This document shows positions 7,141 through 13,917 of a DNA stretch of 19,252 nucleotides, one piece after another. Below the pieces are notes generated by a model. It saw only the letters and a program-made list of their open reading frames with translations, had not been told where the DNA came from and did no database searches. Numbering within the stretch: the stretch's first letter is position 1; each line of letters begins with the position of its first letter. The stretch covers positions 1 to 19,252 of the forward strand of contig JASHQY010000163.1 of the NCBI GenBank assembly GCA_030038885.1. The letters run 5' to 3'. This stretch comes from Thermoplasmata archaeon (GTDB lineage: Archaea; Thermoplasmatota; Thermoplasmata; Lutacidiplasmatales; UBA184). The position numbers were made by a program, and so were the translations under genes.

Positions 7141-7400
7141 TTACATTTACGACGAGCGCGGTCTCGGATTGCGCGCATCGAGCGCAGCGGGAGAGGCCGC
7201 TAACGTGACGTTCCACGACGCGCCGCCTCTCGGCGCGCTGAGCCCGACCCCGGGCGCGAGGAGGCCGGCGCTTCCTCGAACCGGGGTGGTCCGGCCAGTC
7301 ACTTCGTCCGCCCAAGCCGTGCGCGTCGGACGAGGCGATAGCCGCGAGGGCGCTCCGGGGCGCGAGAGGGGACGATTCGCGCTCCGGCCAGCCTCCCGTG
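7141..7400. other. GC-rich divergent intergenic region without a gene
   Basis: This stretch separates the SBP promoter from the importer operon promoter. I see no open frame with family resemblance, no tRNA (a GGTTCGA-like heptamer on the minus strand near 7275 lacks pairing arms) and no direct repeat array. It may hold regulator sites or an unannotated RNA; nothing specific can be supported. Confidence 0.4.
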
Positions 7401-7408
7401 TTTAAGTA
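7401..7408 (+). promoter_or_regulatory. TATA box of the ABC importer operon
   Basis: TTTAAGTA lies 39 nt upstream of the ATG at 7440. Transcription should start near 7430, leaving a leader of about 10 nt with no Shine-Dalgarno sequence, so the first permease is probably translated from an almost leaderless mRNA. Confidence 0.65.
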
Positions 7409-7439
7409 TCGGCGGAATGTCACGTCGTAGCAGGCTCCC

Positions 7440-8684
7440 ATGCGGATGTGGGTGTTCGTCATCCGCAGATCGATCCTGATCGTCCCGGTCATCGTGGGGG
7501 TGATGACGATCACCTTCGCGCTCGTGAGCGCGCTGCCGGTGGACCAGCAGCTCATCGCGCACTTCGGTCAGCCGAGCCCTCACGATCCGTGGATCTACAA
7601 CCCCGTCCTGCAGCCCGGGCAGGGAACGTGCCCTCCCGCACCGAACACCAAGACGTGTCCGAACCTCTTCCTGAAGACCGCGCTGGCGAAGTTAGGTCTT
7701 AACCAGCCGTTGCCCGTCCAGTGGGGCGTCTACATCTACAACAGTTTGACGTTCCAATGGGGCACGGTCAACAACCACAGCACCGTCTCGGAAACCTACC
7801 CCGACCTGAAGGGGCTCCCGGTGACGACCGTGCTCGCGTGGTACCTTCCGTACACGCTGGAGCTCGCCGCCCTCTCGCTGGTCATCATCCTGCTCATCTC
7901 GATCCCGCTCGGCAACCTGTCGGCGGTCAACCGGAACCGCCCGGTCGACCAGGCCGCGCGGGTGTTATCGTTCTCGGGATTCGCGATGCCGTCGTTCCTG
8001 CTCGCCTCGTTCCTCCTGATGGGTTTCGTGATCCTCATAGGATCCGCGTCGGCCCACCCCTACTTCACCTACTCGCCGTGGTGCCCCTCCGGCGAGATCA
8101 CGTTCACCGAGTTCTTCGGGTCGTGGCCGTCGCCCCAATGCTTCGGCACCACCGGGGTCTTACCGTCCTGGATCGCGGCCGGCGTGCACACCGCGCCGAC
8201 CGGCTTCCCCACGATCGACGCGCTGATCCACGGCCAGCCGTGGCTCTCCCTCGACACCCTGATCCGCATGGCCCTTCCGGCGCTCGCGATCGCCTTCGGA
8301 TCGATCGCGGTCCTCCTGCGGTTCGTGCGCAACAGCATGCTCGAGGTCATGAACCTCGACTTCGTCCGGACCGCGCGGGCGGAGGGCATCCCGTCGAAGA
8401 CCGTCGTGACCCGGCACGCGGGCCGGAACTCCCTCAACGTCACGATCACGGTCCTCGGCCTGACGTTCGCCTTCTTCATCGGGGGCTTCCCGGTCATCGA
8501 GTACGTGTTCCACCTGAACGGGATCGGGCTGATCCTGGCGTACTCGATCCAGCCGTCCCCGGGATCGGTCGACTTCGGCCTGATCTTCGGCACGACGTTG
8601 CTGTTCACGTTCATCATCGTGATCGCGAACATCATCGTCGACATCCTCTACGCGTACCTGGACCCGCGGGTCCGGCTGGGGTGA
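7440..8684 (+). CDS. ABC importer permease, DppB/OppB family
   Basis: This 414-residue membrane protein is one half of the translocation channel of a peptide/nickel-type importer. Six helices can be placed at about 7-32, 131-158, 182-202, 273-295, 337-357 and 378-404. The cytoplasmic EAA loop, which docks to the ATPase, reads R-T-A-R-A-E-G-I-P-S-K-T-V-V-T-R-H-A-G-R (310-329). Between helices 1 and 2 is an outward region of nearly 100 residues, and between helices 3 and 4 one of about 70, both larger than usual for bacterial DppB. Its four cysteines (64, 73, 215, 234) are all in these loops. It is the first gene of the operon and ends 4 nt before the second permease. Three TTA leucine codons occur, otherwise almost absent from this window. 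Confidence 0.95.
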   Translation: MRMWVFVIRRSILIVPVIVGVMTITFALVSALPVDQQLIAHFGQPSPHDPWIYNPVLQPGQGTCPPAPNTKTCPNLFLKTALAKLGLNQPLPVQWGVYIYNSLTFQWGTVNNHSTVSETYPDLKGLPVTTVLAWYLPYTLELAALSLVIILLISIPLGNLSAVNRNRPVDQAARVLSFSGFAMPSFLLASFLLMGFVILIGSASAHPYFTYSPWCPSGEITFTEFFGSWPSPQCFGTTGVLPSWIAAGVHTAPTGFPTIDALIHGQPWLSLDTLIRMALPALAIAFGSIAVLLRFVRNSMLEVMNLDFVRTARAEGIPSKTVVTRHAGRNSLNVTITVLGLTFAFFIGGFPVIEYVFHLNGIGLILAYSIQPSPGSVDFGLIFGTTLLFTFIIVIANIIVDILYAYLDPRVRLG

Positions 8685-8688
8685 GCGG

Positions 8689-9834
8689 ATGAGCAGCGGG
8701 ACCGTCTCCGTGCCGGTGACCGAAAAGGCCGGCCGACGCCCGAACCCCCGCATCGCCCAGTGGAAGCGCACGTGGTTCTTCCTGCGCGGCAACACGCTCG
8801 CCCTGATCGGCCTCGGGATCATCATCGCGATCGTCGCGGCCGCGATCTACGCGACCACGACCCCGATCAGCTGGGACGCGATGACGGAGTACTGCGGCAC
8901 GAACCAGCAGACCGGGGAAGGGAACACGTGCCCGCCCGGATACGCCATCGTCTGCACGTACCCTGCGGGCTCTTCTCCGCCCGGGCCCAACTGCTACCAG
9001 ACCCCGGCCGGGAACCCGTCGGACGTGGCTCCGACCTGGTCCAGCCACCCGCTCTCGGCCGGACCCCTGCCCCTGGGAGGCCTTACGCTGAACCCGGACG
9101 AGCAGTACTTCTTCAGCACCTACGAGGGGCTGTTACGCGGCTCCGATTGGTCGCTGATCATCTCGGTCTCCGTCGTCGGCGTGGGCGCGCTCGTCGGCCT
9201 GCTGGTCGGCGCGGTCTCCGGGTTCATGGGCGGCGCGATCGACGAGACGATCATGCGCCTCGTGGACATCTTCCTCTCGATCCCGCAGATCCTGTTCGTG
9301 ATCATCTTCGTCTCGGTGATGGACACGGTGCATCCGTCGATCGCCGGGCTGTCGACCGATTCGAGCATCATGCTCGTGCTGATCATCGGGTTCATCGTCA
9401 TCTGGTGGCCGTTCTACGCGCGGGTCGTGCGGGGCCAGGTGCTCGTCGTGCGGGAGCAGAAGTACGTCGAGGCCGCCCAGGCGAGCGGCGCGGGCAGGAG
9501 TCGCATCATCCTGCGTCACATCGTCCCGAACAGCATCTACCCCGTGTTCATCCAGATGTCCCTCGACGTCGGGACGGTCCCGCTGCTGCTCGGCGTGCTG
9601 GTCTACCTCGGCTTCAAGCTCTTCCCGTCCCCGTACTTCCCCGAGTGGGGATCGATCACGGCGCTGTCGGTCGTCAACCTGCAGGGGTTCCTCGCGACGT
9701 GCCAGGTCGGCGCGTGCATCATCCCGTGGTGGCAGATCCTCTTCCCCGGCCTCGCGCTCTTTCTCTACGCGATCAGCGTGAACTTCCTCTCGGACGGGCT
9801 GCGCGACGCGCTCGATCCGCGGCTTCGGAGGTAG
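8689..9834 (+). CDS. ABC importer permease, DppC/OppC family
   Basis: This 381-residue protein is the partner permease to the preceding gene. Features: a basic cytoplasmic N-terminus, helix 1 at about 35-56, an outward loop of nearly 100 residues (57-152), further helices at about 153-180, 198-212, 226-243, 290-308 and 350-366, and the EAA loop E-A-A-Q-A-S-G-A-G-R-S-R-I-I-L-R-H-I (261-278). Its six cysteines (69, 81, 89, 102, 338, 343) all fall in predicted outward loops, which suggests disulphides. The ATG is 4 nt after the previous stop, so the two permeases are co-translated. The family's N-terminal OppC segment is recognisable at Q-W-K-R...R-G-N-T-L-A-L-I-G. The ATG at 8689 is the only good start close to the upstream stop. 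Confidence 0.95.
   Translation: MSSGTVSVPVTEKAGRRPNPRIAQWKRTWFFLRGNTLALIGLGIIIAIVAAAIYATTTPISWDAMTEYCGTNQQTGEGNTCPPGYAIVCTYPAGSSPPGPNCYQTPAGNPSDVAPTWSSHPLSAGPLPLGGLTLNPDEQYFFSTYEGLLRGSDWSLIISVSVVGVGALVGLLVGAVSGFMGGAIDETIMRLVDIFLSIPQILFVIIFVSVMDTVHPSIAGLSTDSSIMLVLIIGFIVIWWPFYARVVRGQVLVVREQKYVEAAQASGAGRSRIILRHIVPNSIYPVFIQMSLDVGTVPLLLGVLVYLGFKLFPSPYFPEWGSITALSVVNLQGFLATCQVGACIIPWWQILFPGLALFLYAISVNFLSDGLRDALDPRLRR
9827..9832 (+). promoter_or_regulatory. Shine-Dalgarno sequence ahead of the DppD-type ATPase
   Basis: GGAGGT lies inside the last codons of the second permease, 14 nt before the ATG at 9847. The spacing is longer than ideal, but no closer start exists. Confidence 0.4.
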
Positions 9835-9846
9835 GCCGTTCGACCC

Positions 9847-11463
9847 ATGGCCTCCGGTAGCCTGACGCCCCTCGGGGCCCCGTCGGTCGCGGACGTCGCG
9901 CCGCTGCCCGAGTCGACCCCGCCGCCCGAGGCGGCCGGGGGCGCCGAGGACGAGGTGATCCTCTCGATCAAGGACCTGCGGACGTACTTCTACACGTACG
10001 ACGGGGTCGTGAAGGCCCTCGACGGGGTGACGTTCCAGATCCGCCGGGGCGAGACGACCGGGCTCGTCGGCGAGACCGGGTGCGGCAAGAGCGTCACGGC
10101 GTTCTCGGTCACGCGGCTGATCGCCGACCCGCCGGGCCGTATCATGAGCGGCAAGATCCTGTTCGACGGGGCGGACCTCCTCTGGCGCCTCTCGACCGAG
10201 GCGAAGTACCTCACGAAGCCGAACACGCCGCGCGTGAAGGTGCGGCACTACTACCGCCGCATCAAGCAGGCCGACAACCGGATGACCGCGATCCGCGGCC
10301 GCCGGATCGCGATGATCTTCCAGGAGCCGACCCAGGCGATGAACCCGGTGTTCTCGATCTCGAACCAGCTGAGCGAGGTCCTGCTCCTGCACCGCGGCAG
10401 CCAGATCATCGACGAGATGCTCGCCGCGACACCGGACGGCCCCGCGGTCGGCGCGGCGATCGACGACGTCGTCGCCGCGACCGCCCGGCGCCAGCGGGAG
10501 GAGCTGATCGCCGCGGCGCGCCGGTTGGGCGAGGCCACCGGGTCGCAGAGCTTCGGCACGGAGGCCTACCACACGGCCCGGGCGGCCGCGCCGGGGGCGG
10601 ACGACCTGCGGCCCCGGCTCGTGCGGGCCCTGCACCGGCTCCGCCTCGGCGGGGGCCAGCGGCGCTACCTCGCGCATCGGCGGCGCCTCCTCGAGCTCCG
10701 GAACCGGCTCGCGGACGTCTACATCGAGGAGATGCGCTCGGGCAGCCTCCGCAACGCCGACCGCCGCCGGATCCAGCGGAAGATCCTCTTCGAGCGGTAC
10801 CGGCACTTCTACTACGCCCTGTGGGGGATCCGCTCCCGGATCCAGCACCCGATCAACACCGAGACCTTCTGGCGGACGGTCCGCCTGCTCGAGGGCGTGT
10901 CGATCGCGAACCCGGCCCAGGTCGCGCGGGGCTACCCGCACGAGCTCTCGGGCGGGATGCTCCAGCGCGTGATGATCGCGATGGCGCTCTCCTCCGAGCC
11001 GGACGTCCTGATCGCGGACGAGCCGACGACCGCGCTCGACGTCACGATCCAGGCGCAGATCCTCGAGCTGATGCGGGACCTGAAGCACCGGGTCGGCACG
11101 TCGGTCCTGTTGATCACCCACGATCTCGCGGTGATCGCGGAGGTCGCCGACCGGGTCTGCGTGATGTACGCGGGCCAGATCGTCGAGCAGGGCCGAGTCC
11201 AGGACGTCTTCCGCAACCCGCTGCACCCGTACTCCCAGGGGCTCCTCGCGTCGATCCCCCGGTTCGACCAGCCGGACAAGGAGCTGCAGTCGATCCCGGG
11301 CTCGGTGCCGAACCTGATCACGCCGCCCTCCGGATGCCGCTTCCACCCGCGCTGCCCCCACGCGATGCCCATCTGCAAAGGGGAGCGCCCCCCGACCACG
11401 GTGGAGGGACCCGAGCACACCGTCGCGTGTTATTTATACACGGGGCCGGTCGCGCCCGAGTAG
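9847..11463 (+). CDS. ABC importer ATPase, DppD/OppD family, with a large insertion
   Basis: This 538-residue cytoplasmic ATPase is far longer than the usual 320-350. An Ala/Pro-rich leader (1-35) precedes the domain. Motifs: Walker A G-E-T-G-C-G-K-S (75-82), Q-loop Q159 (M-I-F-Q-E-P), signature L-S-G-G-M (367-371), Walker B with D-E-P-T-T-A-L-D (391-398), switch H425. The nucleotide site is intact. Relative to typical DppD there are about 25 extra residues before the Q-loop (about 112-145) and about 145 extra between Q-loop and signature (about 185-340). The extra part is Arg/Ala-rich, probably helical, and sits where the helical subdomain meets the permeases. The C-terminal region keeps four cysteines (497, 503, 510, 528), the pattern known to hold a [4Fe-4S] cluster in Dpp/Opp ATPases. 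The frame stays open throughout, so the insertion is not a frameshift artefact. Confidence 0.94.
   Translation: MASGSLTPLGAPSVADVAPLPESTPPPEAAGGAEDEVILSIKDLRTYFYTYDGVVKALDGVTFQIRRGETTGLVGETGCGKSVTAFSVTRLIADPPGRIMSGKILFDGADLLWRLSTEAKYLTKPNTPRVKVRHYYRRIKQADNRMTAIRGRRIAMIFQEPTQAMNPVFSISNQLSEVLLLHRGSQIIDEMLAATPDGPAVGAAIDDVVAATARRQREELIAAARRLGEATGSQSFGTEAYHTARAAAPGADDLRPRLVRALHRLRLGGGQRRYLAHRRRLLELRNRLADVYIEEMRSGSLRNADRRRIQRKILFERYRHFYYALWGIRSRIQHPINTETFWRTVRLLEGVSIANPAQVARGYPHELSGGMLQRVMIAMALSSEPDVLIADEPTTALDVTIQAQILELMRDLKHRVGTSVLLITHDLAVIAEVADRVCVMYAGQIVEQGRVQDVFRNPLHPYSQGLLASIPRFDQPDKELQSIPGSVPNLITPPSGCRFHPRCPHAMPICKGERPPTTVEGPEHTVACYLYTGPVAPE
11431..11440 (+). promoter_or_regulatory. Possible internal promoter for the second ATPase gene
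   Basis: TATTTATACA near the end of the first ATPase gene is the most AT-rich decamer in the operon. A start 25-28 nt downstream falls at the stop codon (about 11461), about 23 nt ahead of the next ATG at 11485, which itself lacks a clear Shine-Dalgarno sequence. The element encodes C-Y-L-Y-T using the rare codons TAT and TTA. Confidence 0.4.
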
Positions 11464-11484
11464 CCGACGGGGGAATCCGTTCCA

Positions 11485-12690
11485 ATGGGATCCGGCACGG
11501 CCTCCACGGTGCTTGCGGTTCGGAACCTCCGAAAGCACTTCCCGATCAAGGGAGGACTCCTCTCGACGCAGATCGGCGCCGTGCGCGCCGTCGACGGCGT
11601 CAGTTTCGACGTCCACCAGGGCGAGACGGTGGGGCTGGTCGGCGAATCGGGCTGCGGGAAGACGACGGTCGGCCGCCTCCTGCTCCGGCTGATCTCTCCG
11701 ACCGGGGGGCACACGTTCTACCGGCCGCCCGACGAGGCGCTCGAGCACATCGACCGGCTCTACGGCACGCTGCGGCCGTACGCGAACCAGATCGACGACG
11801 GCCGACGCGCGCTCTCGCCCCGGGCGAAGGAGGCGCTCGCCGAGCTGAACGTGCTCGCCGACCAGTACTCGCTCTACCGGAAGTCCCGGCGCGAGATGCA
11901 CGAACTGCGCGGCAAGCTGCAGATCGTCTTCCAGGACCCGTTCAGCTCGCTGAGCCCGCGGATGCTCGTCCGCGACATCGTGTCCGAGCCGCTCGCGATC
12001 CACCACGCCGGGACCCGGGCGGAGCGCTACCGCCGGGCGGCCGACCTCCTGCGCCAGGTCGGGCTCAACCCGGAGCACGAGTGGCGGTTCCCGCACGAGT
12101 TCTCCGGCGGTCAGCGCCAGCGGATCGGGATCGCGCGGGCGCTCGCGCTGCGTCCCGACTTCATCGTGCTGGACGAGCCGACGAGCGCGCTCGACGTGTC
12201 GGTCCAGGCGCAGATCCTGAACATCCTGCGCCAGCTCCAGGTCGAGCAGAACCTCTCGTACCTGTTCATCTCGCACCACCTGTCGGTCGTGCGCGCGATC
12301 AGCCAGCGGGTCGTCGTGATGTACCTGGGCCGGGTCGTCGAGCGCGCGCCGACCGAGGCGCTGTTCTCCCGCCCGATGCATCCGTACACCCAGGCGCTCC
12401 TCTCGGCGATCCCGATCCCGGACCCGGCGCTCAAGCGGGAGCGGATCGTCCTGAAGGGCGACGTCCCGAGCCCGGCCGCTCCGCCGCCGGGGTGCCACTT
12501 CCACACGCGCTGCCCGGCGGTGATGCCGATCTGCTCGAAGGTCGATCCGCCGCTGCTCGAGGTGCGGCCCGACCACTTCGTCGCGTGCCATCTGTACCCC
12601 CAGGCGATGCCGAGCGCGGCCGCCGAGGAGCCCGCGCCCCCGGTGCCGACCCCGCTCGGCGCCCCGACGATCCCGGCGACGGCGTCGTAG
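11485..12690 (+). CDS. ABC importer ATPase, DppF/OppF family
   Basis: This 401-residue ATPase is the partner of the preceding one. Motifs: Walker A G-E-S-G-C-G-K-T (53-60), Q150 (V-F-Q-D-P), signature F-S-G-G-Q-R-Q-R (206-213), Walker B with D-E-P-T-S-A-L-D (230-237), switch H264. Between Walker A and the Q-loop there are about 40 residues more than usual (about 76-140), a charged and probably helical segment, smaller than the insertion in its partner. The C-terminal cysteines (337, 343, 350, 368) have exactly the same spacing (x5, x6, x17) as in the first ATPase, supporting a [4Fe-4S] cluster in both. A Pro/Ala-rich tail (372-401) follows. It is 21 nt from the upstream gene and may have its own promoter. 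Confidence 0.95.
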   Translation: MGSGTASTVLAVRNLRKHFPIKGGLLSTQIGAVRAVDGVSFDVHQGETVGLVGESGCGKTTVGRLLLRLISPTGGHTFYRPPDEALEHIDRLYGTLRPYANQIDDGRRALSPRAKEALAELNVLADQYSLYRKSRREMHELRGKLQIVFQDPFSSLSPRMLVRDIVSEPLAIHHAGTRAERYRRAADLLRQVGLNPEHEWRFPHEFSGGQRQRIGIARALALRPDFIVLDEPTSALDVSVQAQILNILRQLQVEQNLSYLFISHHLSVVRAISQRVVVMYLGRVVERAPTEALFSRPMHPYTQALLSAIPIPDPALKRERIVLKGDVPSPAAPPPGCHFHTRCPAVMPICSKVDPPLLEVRPDHFVACHLYPQAMPSAAAEEPAPPVPTPLGAPTIPATAS

Positions 12691-12705
12691 CGGCGGCGAG
12701 GATCG

Positions 12706-13176
12706 ATGTCGCTCGCGGGGTTCGGAGGCACCGACCCCGGAGCTCCGGCCGCCCCGAACCCGGAAGCGGACGAGGCGTTCGAGGGACGGGTCTATCGCGT
12801 CGCGGAGGAGAAGCAGCGGGCTCGGGACGCGCCGGACCTCCCGTGGCGCACGTGGTGGTTCCACTCCGGCTCGAAGTGGTACCTCGGCCTCGCGTTCCTC
12901 GTGGTCGACGTCTGGATCCTGGACGGCAGCTACGACGCGGGCTACCTCGCGTTCGGGCTCGTCGGCTGCCTCGCGGCGCTCTACGCCGAGTTCCTCCTCT
13001 ACCGCTACCTCTACTACGTCCCCGACCTCGGGGACGAGCGGCGGCCCGGGCGGTTCCGCCCGAGCTGGACGCGGCCGGCCCAGTACGGCCGCTGGACCCC
13101 CGAGGGCGAGGCGGTGCGCGCGGGCGGCACGGTCGTCGCCGCGGAGCCGGGGCCGGACCCGAAGGAGTTCCTGTAG
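12706..13176 (+). CDS. Small two-helix membrane protein at the end of the importer operon
   Basis: This 156-residue protein is not recognised. The N-terminal 45 residues are Pro/Ala/Glu-rich and charged. A tryptophan-rich stretch (P-W-R-T-W-W-F-H-S-G-S-K-W-Y, 46-59) marks the membrane interface, then two hydrophobic helices (about 58-74 and 79-103) are separated by a short acidic turn. The second ends in Y-R-Y-L-Y-Y-V-P-D-L. The C-terminal 50 residues are Pro/Arg/Gly-rich and probably disordered. With both ends charged and a short loop it is likely a helical hairpin with both termini in the cytoplasm. GAGGA ahead of the ATG and the 15-nt gap place it in the importer operon, so it may be an accessory subunit; that is inferred from position only. 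Confidence 0.75.
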   Translation: MSLAGFGGTDPGAPAAPNPEADEAFEGRVYRVAEEKQRARDAPDLPWRTWWFHSGSKWYLGLAFLVVDVWILDGSYDAGYLAFGLVGCLAALYAEFLLYRYLYYVPDLGDERRPGRFRPSWTRPAQYGRWTPEGEAVRAGGTVVAAEPGPDPKEFL

Positions 13177-13194
13177 CGCGGGTCGGCCGGGGCC

Positions 13195-13200
13195 TAAATA
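13195..13200 (+). promoter_or_regulatory. TATA box for a leaderless rpe transcript
   Basis: TAAATA sits in an otherwise G/C-only spacer. Its first base is 27 nt upstream of the GTG at 13222, so the transcript start and the start codon should coincide. This supports GTG as the true start of rpe and a promoter separate from the importer operon. Confidence 0.7.
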
Positions 13201-13221
13201 CCGGGCCCGGTTGAGGCGGGC

Positions 13222-13917
13222 GTGCCGTCCCCGACCCGTCGCCTCCGTCTCGCGCCCTCGCTCCTCAGCGCCGACTTCGCCGCGCTCGGCGACGCGGTGC
13301 GCGCGGCCGAGGCCGGCGGAGCGGACGCCCTGCACCTCGACGTGATGGACGGGCACTTCGTGCCGAACCTTTCGTTCGGTCCGGCGCTCGTCGCGGCCGT
13401 GCGCGCGCGCACGCGGCTCCCGCTCGACGTCCACCTCATGATCTCGGACCCGCTCCGCTACCTCGACGCCTTCCACCGGGCCGGCGGCGACACGCTGGTC
13501 TTCCACGTCGAGTCGGACTCCGACCCGGCGGAGGTCGTGCGACGGGCGCATGCGCTCGGGAGCGCGGTCGGGGGCGCGATCTCCCCCGAGACGCCGCTCG
13601 CGGCGCTCGACCCCGTCTTCGACGCGCTCGACCAGGTGCTCGTCATGAGCGTGCACCCCGGCTTCTCCGGCCAGGAGTTCCTCCCCGACGTCCTGCCGAA
13701 GGTCCGCGCCGCGCGCGAGCGCCTCGACCGCGCCGGCCGGAACGCGGACGTTTCGATCGACGGCGGGATCACCGCGGCGACGGCGGTCCGGGCGGCCGAG
13801 GCCGGGGCGACGTTCTTCGTCTGCGGGAACTCGGTCTTCGCGCACGGGAGCGTCGGCGAGAACCTCCGCCGGCTCCGCGCCGCGGTCGAGGAGGGGGCGC
13901 AGCGTGCGGTTCCGTGA
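13222..13917 (+). CDS. rpe: Ribulose-phosphate 3-epimerase
   Basis: This 231-residue TIM-barrel enzyme interconverts ribulose 5-phosphate and xylulose 5-phosphate. Family motifs are complete: A-P-S-L-L-S-A-D-F (11-19), L-H-L-D-V-M-D-G-H-F-V-P-N (37-49), V-H-L-M (70-73), M-S-V-H-P-G-F-S-G-Q (142-151), I-D-G-G-I (179-183) and the phosphate-binding G-N-S segment (202-204). Metal and catalytic residues H38, D40, H71 and D180 are present. The start is GTG at 13222, chosen because it lies one TATA-to-start distance from 13195-13200 and because residues 8-16 match the family N-terminus. Many archaea lack this enzyme and use a reverse ribulose-monophosphate route, so its presence suggests a conventional non-oxidative pentose phosphate branch. 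It overlaps the ligase gene by 14 nt. Confidence 0.95.
   Translation: MPSPTRRLRLAPSLLSADFAALGDAVRAAEAGGADALHLDVMDGHFVPNLSFGPALVAAVRARTRLPLDVHLMISDPLRYLDAFHRAGGDTLVFHVESDSDPAEVVRRAHALGSAVGGAISPETPLAALDPVFDALDQVLVMSVHPGFSGQEFLPDVLPKVRAARERLDRAGRNADVSIDGGITAATAVRAAEAGATFFVCGNSVFAHGSVGENLRRLRAAVEEGAQRAVP

Noticed and set aside
7160..7390. Possible tRNA or small RNA in the divergent spacer (minus-strand GGTTCGA-like heptamer near 7275)
   Set aside because: The flanking bases do not form a T stem, and no acceptor or anticodon arm can be drawn.
9133..11418. Long minus-strand open frame opposite the second permease and first ATPase
   Set aside because: Same shadow composition, no family resemblance, and it crosses two well-supported genes.
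9847..11463. Frameshift or mobile element insertion as cause of the oversized DppD-type ATPase
   Set aside because: One frame runs through with all motifs in order, base composition matches the neighbours, and no inverted or target repeats bound the extra segment.
10080..13214. Plus-strand frame of over 1000 codons overlapping both ATPases
   Set aside because: It is a frame-shifted shadow, very rich in Pro, Ala, Arg and Gly without motifs.
11434..13845. Long minus-strand open frame opposite the second ATPase and rpe
   Set aside because: The product is low-complexity Arg/Asp/Glu/Val sequence; the plus-strand genes carry complete catalytic motifs. High GC makes antisense stops rare.
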